The notes under the pieces: generated by a model
Seen by the model: the letters and a program-made list of their open reading frames with translations, nothing else
What the model was told of the DNA's origin: nothing
The model's database searches: none
Shown: piece after piece, positions 1-7,285 of the stretch
How positions within the stretch are numbered: the stretch's first letter is position 1
Layout of the letters: each line of letters opens with the position of its first letter
Translations under genes and position numbers: made by a program
Source of the DNA: Granulicella paludicola
GTDB lineage: Bacteria; Acidobacteriota; Terriglobia; Terriglobales; Acidobacteriaceae
Length of the DNA: 64,000 bases
Direction: 5' to 3'
Assembly (NCBI RefSeq): GCF_025685545.1
Contig: NZ_JAGSYC010000024.1
Coordinates: forward strand, 186,001-250,000

Positions 1-496
1 TCTCGCGATTGCGCGTGCGCAGGCTCAGTGCGGCAAAGAACGTGCCGTTCACTACGAGCGACCATGTGCCCAACGGCAGAATCAGCAGGAGCTTCCAGCT
101 ATCGCCCAGCGGGTGCAGGTTGTAAAAGATAATGAACACTGGGGCGAGCACCAGCTCCACCACCATCACTGATAGAAAGTTCGCAATCGCCTTGCCGACG
201 AAAAGTGCCGACGCCGGGGAAGGTGAGAGTCGATGCGCGTCGAGCACATGGTTGTTCAGCTCGCGCGCCCAGCTCTGGTTGAGCGCCGTCATCGAAGCAA
301 ACAGTACGGCCACGCACATCAGACCACCGCTGATCTGCCGGGCAATCGTCGGGAACGACGTTGGGTCGAAGGCCAGCGCGAACACCACCACTACGAGCAG
401 GGAAAAGAACAGCATCCCGTTGATGGAGTCCTTGGTGCGTAACTCCAGCCGCAGATCCTTGCGCAGATGCCCCCACACGATGCTCGCGTAGCTCAT
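1..496 (-). CDS. ccmB: Heme exporter protein B (CcmB), partial at window edge
   Basis: CcmB is the integral-membrane subunit of the CcmABCD transporter that supports cytochrome c maturation at the cytoplasmic membrane. The 165 visible codons begin MSYASIVWGHLRKDLRLELR and continue with LRTKDSINGMLFFSLLVVVV, a typical CcmB amino end followed by hydrophobic segments. SWARELNNHVLDAHRLSPSP is the conserved loop after the second membrane segment. The gene runs off the left edge, so roughly the last quarter is missing. Its ATG overlaps the stop of ybaK by four bases (ATGA), indicating translational coupling. With ccmA two genes upstream, the assignment is firm. Confidence 0.9.
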   Translation of the reverse strand, partial: MSYASIVWGHLRKDLRLELRTKDSINGMLFFSLLVVVVFALAFDPTSFPTIARQISGGLMCVAVLFASMTALNQSWARELNNHVLDAHRLSPSPASALFVGKAIANFLSVMVVELVLAPVFIIFYNLHPLGDSWKLLLILPLGTWSLVVNGTFFAALSLRTRNRE

Positions 497-1002
497 GCGG
501 TCACCGATTTGGTGATGTCTGCGAGTGTCGCTTCGCCCGCAGAAGAGACTGCGCGGAGATAGTCGGCCGGCGACATGAGCAGCTGCAATCCACGTTGTCC
601 TGCTGAGATCGAGATCACATCGAATAGCTCGATCGTCTCGTCCGCGAAAGCAGGGAAGGGCTTTTTTGCAGCGAGCACCGTCACGCCACCGCGAATGTAC
701 CCGGTCAGCGGCTCAACGTCTTTCAGCGATGCCATCTCGACTTTGCGTGCTCCAGCGGCTGCGGCGAGCTTCTTCAGGTCAAGCTCTGCATCGCCCGGCA
801 CCACGCCAAATACATGTTCGTTGTCAGAGGTCTTCGTCAGTAGCGTCTTGAAGACCTGTTCCGATGGCAGTCCAATCTTGCGAGCCACGCTAATAGCCGT
901 CAGATCGTCGGGGTCGACCTCGTACGCTCGCAGTTCGTAGGTGATGCCGAGTCCATCCAGCAGTCGCGCCGCGTTCGTCTTGCTTACCTTCGCGTGGCTC
1001 AT
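493..1002 (-). CDS. ybaK: YbaK/EbsC family Cys-tRNA(Pro) deacylase
   Basis: The 169-residue product is a free-standing YbaK/prolyl-tRNA editing domain of the usual size. This family hydrolyses Cys-tRNA(Pro) made in error by prolyl-tRNA synthetase, in the cytoplasm. Family features visible are the start KTNAARLLDGLGITYELRAY, the core QVFKTLLTKTSDNEHVFGVV followed by PGDAELDLKKLAAAAGARKV, and the loop GYIRGGVTVLAAKKPFP. The gene sits between ccmA and ccmB with four-base ATGA overlaps on both sides, so it is translated with the heme-export genes. Cytochrome maturation has no obvious need for an editing enzyme, so the arrangement may be fortuitous operon building. Confidence 0.9.
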   Translation of the reverse strand: MSHAKVSKTNAARLLDGLGITYELRAYEVDPDDLTAISVARKIGLPSEQVFKTLLTKTSDNEHVFGVVPGDAELDLKKLAAAAGARKVEMASLKDVEPLTGYIRGGVTVLAAKKPFPAFADETIELFDVISISAGQRGLQLLMSPADYLRAVSSAGEATLADITKSVTA

Positions 1003-1748
1003 GCCGTTACCTCTGTGCCCGCAACGACGGCATCGTCGCCTTCGATCAAAGATATCTGCCCACCACTTAACGTCACGGTTGTTTTTGCCAGCGGCCGCGC
1101 CAGTTCGTGCTGGTGCGTCGTCAGCAGCAGCGTCCGAGCCAAGCCGTCTTCTCCCGGCTCTGACAAGTATGCAATCAATCGCTCGACCATCCCGCGCGCC
1201 GAACCGATATCGAGGTTCGAGAACGGCTCGTCCAGCAGCAGCAGTTGGGGCTTCGCCATCAGCACACGAGCGAGTGAGGCGCGCTGCCGCATTCCTTGCG
1301 AAAACTCGCTCACGTGGCGCGTCAGTGCAGGGTCAAGCCCAACCTCGCGCATCGCGCTGGCAGCTATATGCTCAAGTTCGCTGCGGCTCTCGCCCAGGCC
1401 ATTCATCTGCGCGAAGTAGGTAAGGTTCTCCATAGCCGTCAGCTCGTCGTACAGCATCGTTGCATGGCCCATGGTTCCGATGGCGCCACGCTGGCTCTGT
1501 GGCCGTTCTCCAAATACGGTCACCCCACCATAGGTGGGTGATGCCAGCCCGGACACCAGCTTCAGCACCGTCGATTTGCCTGCGCCGTTTTCGCCCAGCA
1601 ACACCACGCTGCTGCCTGCGGGCAAGGTGAGCGAAACATTGCGCAGCGCCACGAAGCTTCCATATAGCTTCGACACACGGTGCAGCCGCACAGCTATCGC
1701 CGCATCGGTACCAGCCACCTCTTCGCGCATCTCAGAAACCGTCATCAT
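999..1748 (-). CDS. ccmA: ABC transporter ATP-binding protein, CcmA-like heme exporter
   Basis: This is an ABC ATPase with Walker A GENGAGKST near residue 45, signature SQGMRQRASLARVLMAKP, Walker B LLLLDEPFSNLD and a switch histidine in TTHQHE. CcmA pairs with CcmB to energise heme handling for cytochrome c assembly. The short single-domain length (249 residues) fits. I placed the start at the ATG at 1748, because GGAAGAG lies about eight bases upstream there. An ATG at 1784 would add 12 residues with AAGG almost touching the start codon. CcmB two genes downstream supports a heme exporter over another ABC importer or exporter. It is probably the first gene of the ccmA-ybaK-ccmB operon, divergent from thrC. 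Confidence 0.85.
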   Translation of the reverse strand: MMTVSEMREEVAGTDAAIAVRLHRVSKLYGSFVALRNVSLTLPAGSSVVLLGENGAGKSTVLKLVSGLASPTYGGVTVFGERPQSQRGAIGTMGHATMLYDELTAMENLTYFAQMNGLGESRSELEHIAASAMREVGLDPALTRHVSEFSQGMRQRASLARVLMAKPQLLLLDEPFSNLDIGSARGMVERLIAYLSEPGEDGLARTLLLTTHQHELARPLAKTTVTLSGGQISLIEGDDAVVAGTEVTA

Positions 1749-1946
1749 TCCAAGGACTCTTCCGCAAGTATAGTTCGCGGCCATCCTTCGCGACCCTTTG
1801 CGTCACCTCTGCGCCCTCCGCGTTCTGCCTCTGTGTGGCGATGTGCCGGAGGAACGAGCGTAGACGCATCTCGATACCGCTCTCTCTTGCACCCCACCAT
1901 CAACGGTGCTAGTGTTAATCCATTCCTCTCGCTTCGGCGGGTCGGA

Positions 1947-2050
1947 TTTCATGCAGAGTGGTTGAGGGACGAGCCCTGTGACGCCACGACAACCGGACAA
2001 AACACAGTACCGGTGTCAACTCTCTCCTGGAAGTCGCAGGGTACATGAGA
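1947..2050 (+). promoter_or_regulatory. SAM-I (S-box) riboswitch aptamer
   Basis: The core has the S-box order: GAGGGAC at 1964-1970, GCCC at 1973-1976, GAC-GCCAC, CAACC at about 1990-1994, then GGTGTCAACTC at about 2012-2022. A seven-base closing stem P1 can form between TTTCATG (1947-1953) and CATGAGA (2044-2050). GTGG/CCAC gives P2, CCGG/CCGG gives P3, and CTGGAAGTCGCAGG resembles P4. SAM-I aptamers normally shut off methionine or sulfur amino-acid genes when SAM is plentiful. No clear U-tract terminator follows. A GAGAG-TGG-CTCTC hairpin at about 2132-2144 lies shortly before the ribosome binding region and could be part of a translational switch. Confidence 0.85.
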
Positions 2051-2179
2051 TTCAGTGGAAGCAGAGCCGTATCTATCCAGGCTAGGCCTCATCCGCGTGA
2101 CTCTCCGTATCCTGAGACCCCCAGACAACTAGAGAGTGGCTCTCACAGAGCAGGACCCCGCAACCATCGGAGTTGATCG

Positions 2180-3481
2180 ATGGCGTCTTCCGTTTCTGAG
2201 AACTTGTCCCAAACCGTGTATGAGCTGCGCTGTAACGAGTGCGGCAAGAGCTTTGGCAACCGCCCCCTTTCGGCGTGCGAGGATTGCCTGGCTCCCCTCG
2301 AAGTCCACTACGACCTCGAGTCCGTCCGTGGCCGCTTTACCCGTGAATCCATCGCCGCAGGCCCGGCAAACATCTGGCGTTACAAGGAACTGCTGCCCAT
2401 TCCGGCCGGCTATCAGCCCGATCTTCCCGTAGGCTTCACGCCGCTCATACGCGCGAAGAACCTCGGCAAGCGCATCGGTGCAAACAATCTCTTCATCAAG
2501 AATGACTCCGTGTGCTTCCCCACGCTTTCCTTCAAGGACCGCGTCGTCTCGGTCGCCCTTGCCAACGCGCAGGCCTTCGGATTTGCGACGGTCGGCTGCT
2601 CCTCGACTGGCAACCTCGCGAACTCAGTTGCCGCGCAGGCCGCTCGCCTCGGCCTCAAGGCCACGATCCTCGTGCCCGCCGATCTTGAAGCCGCGAAGAT
2701 CCTCAACACGCAGGTCTACGGCGCGCGCCTCGTGCGCATCGACGGCAACTACGACCACGTCAACCGCCTTTGCACGCAGATCGCCGATGAGTACAACTGG
2801 GGCTTCGTCAACGTAAACCTCCGCCCCTACTACGCGGAAGGCTCGAAGACCGTGGGCTATGAGATCGCTGAACAGCTTGGCTGGAAGCTCCCCGACAACA
2901 TCGTCTGCCCCATGGCCGGCGGCTCGCTGATTCGCAAGATCCGCAAGGCCTTCAAGGAGCTCATCGCGCTCGGCCTCGTCGAGCCAAAAGAAGTGCGCTT
3001 CTTCGGAGCGCAGGCTACCGGTTGCTCGCCGATCTCGCAGGCTGTAAAAAATGGCTGGGACTACATTGAGCCGCAGAAGCCCAACACCATCGCCCGCTCG
3101 CTCGCTATCGGCAATCCCGCTGATGGCCCGGCTGCAGCCAAGATGATTCAGGAAACAGGCGGCTGGGCTGAGGATGTGTCCGACATCGAAATCGTCTCCG
3201 GCATCCAGGAGCTTGCCGAGACCGAAGGCATCTTCACCGAGACTGCTGGCGGCGTCACCACCTCCGTCACTGCGCGGCTCTACGCACACGGCCGCATCTC
3301 GCCCGATGAGCTCACCGTAACGGTCATCACCGGCAACGGCCTCAAGACCACGGATGCTCTCGAAGGTCGCTTTATCGCTGAGCCAGCCGTGAAGCCCAAG
3401 CTCGCCGCGTTCGACGAATACCTCCGCTCGCTCGACGGCACCCCTGAAATCGCTGCTGAAGAAGAGCTCGCCACGGTTTAG
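2180..3481 (+). CDS. thrC: Threonine synthase-like PLP enzyme with N-terminal zinc ribbon
   Basis: The 433-residue protein has an N-terminal Cys4 ribbon (C18/C21 and C33/C36), then a fold-type II PLP domain. The Schiff-base lysine is K119 in TLSFKDRVV and the phosphate-binding loop is SSTGNLANS at 141-149. A glycine-rich VCPMAGGSLIRK stretch follows. The annotated reaction would be O-phosphohomoserine to threonine in the cytoplasm. The PLP-lysine motif CFPTLSFKDR differs from the NPTGSFKDR commonly seen in threonine synthases. The gene lies under a SAM riboswitch and just before a CysO-like sulfur carrier, so it may instead use a thiocarboxylated carrier to make homocysteine or cysteine. The fold assignment is firm; the substrate is not. 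Confidence 0.8.
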   Translation: MASSVSENLSQTVYELRCNECGKSFGNRPLSACEDCLAPLEVHYDLESVRGRFTRESIAAGPANIWRYKELLPIPAGYQPDLPVGFTPLIRAKNLGKRIGANNLFIKNDSVCFPTLSFKDRVVSVALANAQAFGFATVGCSSTGNLANSVAAQAARLGLKATILVPADLEAAKILNTQVYGARLVRIDGNYDHVNRLCTQIADEYNWGFVNVNLRPYYAEGSKTVGYEIAEQLGWKLPDNIVCPMAGGSLIRKIRKAFKELIALGLVEPKEVRFFGAQATGCSPISQAVKNGWDYIEPQKPNTIARSLAIGNPADGPAAAKMIQETGGWAEDVSDIEIVSGIQELAETEGIFTETAGGVTTSVTARLYAHGRISPDELTVTVITGNGLKTTDALEGRFIAEPAVKPKLAAFDEYLRSLDGTPEIAAEEELATV

Positions 3482-3484
3482 ATA

Positions 3485-3542
3485 GGGCATGGCTTTAGCC
3501 ATACCCTTGGAATCACCTGAAAGACGGAGGGGCTTTAGCCCC
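3485..3542 (+). repeat. Two short palindromic repeats between thrC and cysO-like gene
   Basis: Two perfect or near-perfect palindromes with the same core GGCTTTAGCC occur here: GGGCATGGCTTTAGCCATACCC at 3485-3506 in outline, and GGGGCTTTAGCCCC at 3529-3542. Related palindromes with cores GGCTTCAGCC and GGCTTAAGCC occur at 12072-12125. Neither is followed by a T-run, so they do not look like terminators. They may stabilise or attenuate the thrC-cysO messenger RNA. Confidence 0.7.
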
Positions 3543-3563
3543 GGAACAAGCAGGAGCAAGACC

Positions 3564-3845
3564 TTGAGCGTAAAAGTAGTCATCCCCACCGCACTCGCCC
3601 GCCACACCGACGGACAGAAGACCTTCCACTCCGAAGCAGCCAATCTCACTGCGCTGCTCACGGAGTTCGACGCAAAGTTCCCCGCACTCTCTGAGAACGT
3701 GAAGGATGAGCATGGCAAGTTGCGCAAGTTCATCAACGTCTACGTCAACGATGAAGACATCCGCTTCCTCGGCGGCGACACACACGCCTTTGAAGATGGT
3801 GACGAAGTCATGCTGATCCCCTCTATCGCAGGCGGGTCGCGCTAG
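3564..3845 (+). CDS. CysO-like ubiquitin-fold sulfur carrier (MoaD/ThiS family)
   Basis: The 93-residue product closely follows the Mycobacterium tuberculosis CysO pattern: IPTALARHTDGQK, then NVYVNDEDIRFLGG, DGDEVMLIPSIAGG. Proteins of this family carry sulfide as a C-terminal thiocarboxylate on the last glycine. Here the diglycine (residues 90-91) is followed by Ser-Arg, so two residues must be removed before activation. The start is a TTG with AGGAG ten bases upstream. An ATG at 3489 would add 25 residues translated from the palindromic repeats and is unlikely. It lies 82 bases after thrC and probably shares its riboswitch-controlled transcript. No E1-like activator or JAMM protease is nearby. 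The stop is only two bases from the convergent neighbour. Confidence 0.85.
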   Translation: MSVKVVIPTALARHTDGQKTFHSEAANLTALLTEFDAKFPALSENVKDEHGKLRKFINVYVNDEDIRFLGGDTHAFEDGDEVMLIPSIAGGSR

Positions 3846-3847
3846 AT

Positions 3848-5653
3848 CTAGTGCTGCTGAGGTAGCTGCGCGTGCGCGACCCGCGCAGCTACCTGGGCAG
3901 GATCGAACACAGGCGAGGAACAAGAGGTCGCCGTACACAGAAACATCGCCGCTCGCGGTAGCTGCGGATACTGCACACTCGTCGGCAGCGGATGCGGATC
4001 GCTCGGATCGCGCCACTCGATCACCTCGTGCTGCGTGAATGCTCGCAGCGCAGCTGTATGCAGGCCCATCGCGGCGGCATCGTTCTTCCCGCCGAGAATC
4101 GTGACATGCAGCGGTGCCGTCTGCAGATCGTCGTGCGCCAGCAGCGTACCCGCCGATAGCCACTGCTTCGCCACGCTGGGAGCAGCGAGATAGCGCATCG
4201 CCTCTTCCGCGAGCTTGCGATCCCCATCATTGCCGTTCGCCGCACTCAGCAGAGACGCAAACTGCACCAGCGCCACATTCTCTTCGCGATCGGCGTGGGG
4301 CTTGAACGCCGTATCGGTCGCCGTCGCTGACGTGATGAATCCTGTCCCGGCAGCCAGCGGCTTGAAGTGTCCCGCGATAAAGCTTGCCGCTCCTTGCGCT
4401 CGATCCAGGTCGCGCCGGTCGCCATCGACCAGGTACAGTGTGAGGAACGCCTGCCCCATGGATAGCGTGTCAGCGAGATACGGCCCGGCGGGGTCACGAT
4501 CGTCATGCCGATAGCCTCCGCCCGGAAGGCTGCGATGCATCACGATCCAGTCCGCGGCTCTGCGCGCATCCTTCAACGCAGACGCATCGCCGCTGACTGC
4601 ATACATTTCAGCTAGCGCCTGAATCGTCCACCCGTTCTCGCGTGCATACACGTGCTTGTCTACGCGCGGCACGCCCTGTGCCATGCGGCCAGCATCATTC
4701 AGCGCGAAGTAGGGAGCATTCTCCGTGCCATCGTCATGCAGGTCGGCATCCTGCGATACAAACACCGCGCCTGTCGCCTCATCGGTTAGAAACCTGCGCA
4801 CGTATTTATGTACAGCCTGCGCCGTCGCCAGCAGGGAAGCATCGTGCGTCTGCCCATAGGCCAGCGCATACGCTCGCAGGTAGGAGTCTTGAATAAAGAT
4901 CAGCTTCTCAAAATGAGGCTCATTCCAGACCCCATCGACCGAGTATTGATACGCCCCACCCCATGCAGGATCAATGAGCGCCTGCCCCTGCTTTAGGCTC
5001 AGCGCCATGCGCTGTTTGTACGTCGCATCACCAGCCGCCGCGAACCTCAGCCCCAGCAGGTAGCTATCCACATCGAGGTACTTATGCCCGAAGGCCCACC
5101 CAGCTTCTTGCTTGTCGTACTGCGCTTCGAAGTTCTTCTTCACCACAGCCAGTAGAGCAGGGGAGATCGTAGCATCCGCCGCTGTCTGCAGCCGCGTCTC
5201 TCTCTCGATGCTCGGCCCCGGCGATGGGTCCTTGATGATCGCCCGCAGCATCGAAGCCATCTGCTTCGGCTCAATGTATCCCTGCCGCTTCACAATCTCG
5301 CTGCCATCCGCAGCAAAGACCACCGTTGCTGGCCAGCCGTAGTCCTGGTAGCGATTGGAGATGTCCGGTCGCGCATCCTGATCTACGCGGATCAACAGGT
5401 ACTTGTCATTCAACAGCTTGATTACCGCAGGGTTGCTGTAGGTTTCGGCATCCATCACGTGGCACCAGTGGCACCACACGGCTTCAAGATCGAGTAGCAC
5501 AAACTTGTGCTGCTGCTTTGCCTGCGTAAAGACATCCTGCGACCATGGCTGCCATTTCAACGCCTCGTTCACAGCCGTTTTCTGCGCGAGACACGCAGGG
5601 CCCGCAACCGCCAGCGTTATCCACAACCCGAGTCTCTTGAGGTGTCTCATCAT
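3848..5653 (-). CDS. Exported thioredoxin-fold DUF255 protein (YyaL/SPATA20-like)
   Basis: The 601-residue protein starts with a Sec-type signal (RLGLWITLAVAGPACLAQ). A thioredoxin-like DUF255 domain follows with the CxxC pair C61/C64 in VWCHWCHVMDAETY, and cis-Pro-type GWPATVVFAADG further on. The remainder is an alpha/alpha-barrel like the N-acylglucosamine 2-epimerase/glycosidase fold seen in YyaL proteins. Family members are usually around 680-700 residues and often cytoplasmic; this one is shorter and appears exported, so the CxxC could act in periplasmic disulfide chemistry. Its substrate is unknown. It is convergent with the CysO-like gene and follows the aminotransferase on the same strand with a 32-base gap. 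Confidence 0.8.
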   Translation of the reverse strand: MMRHLKRLGLWITLAVAGPACLAQKTAVNEALKWQPWSQDVFTQAKQQHKFVLLDLEAVWCHWCHVMDAETYSNPAVIKLLNDKYLLIRVDQDARPDISNRYQDYGWPATVVFAADGSEIVKRQGYIEPKQMASMLRAIIKDPSPGPSIERETRLQTAADATISPALLAVVKKNFEAQYDKQEAGWAFGHKYLDVDSYLLGLRFAAAGDATYKQRMALSLKQGQALIDPAWGGAYQYSVDGVWNEPHFEKLIFIQDSYLRAYALAYGQTHDASLLATAQAVHKYVRRFLTDEATGAVFVSQDADLHDDGTENAPYFALNDAGRMAQGVPRVDKHVYARENGWTIQALAEMYAVSGDASALKDARRAADWIVMHRSLPGGGYRHDDRDPAGPYLADTLSMGQAFLTLYLVDGDRRDLDRAQGAASFIAGHFKPLAAGTGFITSATATDTAFKPHADREENVALVQFASLLSAANGNDGDRKLAEEAMRYLAAPSVAKQWLSAGTLLAHDDLQTAPLHVTILGGKNDAAAMGLHTAALRAFTQHEVIEWRDPSDPHPLPTSVQYPQLPRAAMFLCTATSCSSPVFDPAQVAARVAHAQLPQQH

Positions 5654-5685
5654 AAGGAGTACGAGCCCCTGAGCCTCTCTGGATG

Positions 5686-6885
5686 TCAGATACGGAAAGC
5701 CGCAATCCGTTGCGCTGCCTCGGCCAGTTCTGCGTCCTTCTTCGCGAAGCAGAACCGCAGAAGATCTTCGCCCCGATTCACGCCGCTGGCATCACTCCCA
5801 AAGAACGCGGATCCCGCCACGGCAGCTACGCCCGTCTCCTTCAACAAGCGTCTCGCTCGCTCGCGTCCATCCTTACCTGGAATATTCTTCGTATCAGCCA
5901 GCACGTAGTACGCGCCAGTCGGAACCGAGGGCGTCAGCCCAGCCGTCCGCAGGGCCCCGCACAACACGTCACGCTTCTTCTGATGATCCGCCGCCACGCT
6001 CGTATAGAAGTCCCCCGGTAGCGCGAGCAGCCCCGTCGTCACGCCATGCTGCAGCGGAGCGGGCGCACACACGTACACCAGGTCATGGAAGTAGCTGATC
6101 GCTGGCATCCAGCGCTCGCTCGCTGCTAGATACCCGAGCCGCCATCCCGTCACCGAAAACGTCTTCGAAAATCCAGAGATGGTGATCGTCCGTTCCGCCA
6201 TCCCCGGCAGCCGCGCTATGCTGAAATGCTCCACGCCGTCGTAGACGAAGTATTCGTACATCTCGTCGGTAATCACAAACAGATCATGCTCGATCGCAAA
6301 CGCCGCAAGTGCTTCCAGTTCATTCTGCGAGAACACCTTACCCGATGGATTCGACGGTGAGTTCAGAATGATCGCCCGTGTCCGCGGCGTAATCGCAGTT
6401 CGCAGTCTGTCCGCGTCGAAGGCCCACTCCGGCGCCTCCAGCGGCACAATTACCGGCGTAATTCGCATCGACCGCAGCGTGCTCAGGTGATAGCCGTAGA
6501 ACGGCTCGAACACGATGCACTCATCCCCTGCGTTCAGCAGCGCCATGCAGGTCGCCTGCATCGCCCCCGTCGCTCCGCTGGTCACCAGCACCTGTGTATC
6601 GGGATCTACCTCGAGCTGATTAAAGCGCGCAAACTTCTGCGCAATCGCCTCTCGCAGCGATTCAATCCCATCCGCCCGGGTGTAGATGTTGTGCCCCGCA
6701 TGGATCGCCTCAATCGCCGCCTCAACAACTGGATGCGGGGTGTCCGTATCGCAGACTCCCTGCGCAAGGTTGATGCCGTTGACCGCGGCACACGCGACGC
6801 TCATGGCGCGGATTTCCGACTGCACCTGATTGGGCGCAAGGTCACTCACACGAAGATTACTGGCAATAGCTGTCGTCATAGTCAT
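5686..6885 (-). CDS. Class I/II PLP-dependent aminotransferase
   Basis: This is a fold-type I aminotransferase of 399 residues, the normal length. The PLP lysine is K241 in TISGFSKTFSVTGWRLGYLA. Cofactor-contacting residues are visible in NSPSNPSGK (N179), ITDEMYEYF (D207, Y210) and the final GWRLGY. An N-terminal AQGVCDTDTP replaces the more usual gly-rich LGQGEPDF motif. It transfers the amino group between an amino acid and a 2-oxo acid in the cytoplasm; closest by motif are aspartate/methionine/kynurenine-type enzymes, and substrate cannot be told from sequence alone. It is the likely first gene of a two-gene transcript with the DUF255 protein. Confidence 0.85.
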   Translation of the reverse strand: MTMTTAIASNLRVSDLAPNQVQSEIRAMSVACAAVNGINLAQGVCDTDTPHPVVEAAIEAIHAGHNIYTRADGIESLREAIAQKFARFNQLEVDPDTQVLVTSGATGAMQATCMALLNAGDECIVFEPFYGYHLSTLRSMRITPVIVPLEAPEWAFDADRLRTAITPRTRAIILNSPSNPSGKVFSQNELEALAAFAIEHDLFVITDEMYEYFVYDGVEHFSIARLPGMAERTITISGFSKTFSVTGWRLGYLAASERWMPAISYFHDLVYVCAPAPLQHGVTTGLLALPGDFYTSVAADHQKKRDVLCGALRTAGLTPSVPTGAYYVLADTKNIPGKDGRERARRLLKETGVAAVAGSAFFGSDASGVNRGEDLLRFCFAKKDAELAEAAQRIAAFRI

Positions 6886-7070
6886 AAATCAAGGTGCCTA
6901 TAGCAGAAAACGTCTGTCTGCGCTGTGTCCCATAGTGTATGCGAACAGCCTCAACTCTTGATATTCCAACCTGGGCGCGACATATTTTGAGATCCATACA
7001 ACGCAGGCAGCCCCGAAGGTCTCTCATGTGATGGTTTACGTATTTCCAATTTTTCGCACAGGTGATCGTT

Positions 7071-7217
7071 ATGTGGCTTTTGCTCGCGTTGATTCTGCTT
7101 CTCGTTTGGGGCGGTTCTTTCTTTGCCTTTCACGTCACAGGCTTCCTCATTCACATCCTGATCGTCTTCGCGGTGATCTCGCTGATCATGAATTTCGTCA
7201 GCGGCCGCAGAGCTTGA
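7071..7217 (+). CDS. Small lmo0937-type membrane protein
   Basis: A 48-residue reading frame encodes an almost wholly hydrophobic protein that begins MWLLLALILLLVWGGSFFAF and ends NFVSGRRA. This matches the layout of the lmo0937/DUF5670 family: one or two membrane segments joined by a short HVTG(F/L)LIHIL turn. The ATG has AGGTG eight bases upstream. The gene is followed 19 bases later by a terminator shared with lon. Family members are often stress associated, but their role is unknown. Confidence 0.75.
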   Translation: MWLLLALILLLVWGGSFFAFHVTGFLIHILIVFAVISLIMNFVSGRRA

Positions 7218-7236
7218 TCAGGTCCAATCGACAAAA

Positions 7237-7270
7237 GGCCGAGCCATTGCTGGCTCGGCCTCGTCGTTTT
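7237..7270. terminator. Bidirectional rho-independent terminator
   Basis: A nine-base stem GGCCGAGCC/GGCTCGGCC (7237-7245 and 7252-7260) with a six-base loop is followed by TCGTCGTTTT on the plus strand and by TTTTGT on the minus strand. It ends both the small membrane protein gene and lon. Confidence 0.85.
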
Positions 7271-7285
7271 AATACCCATGTGTCC

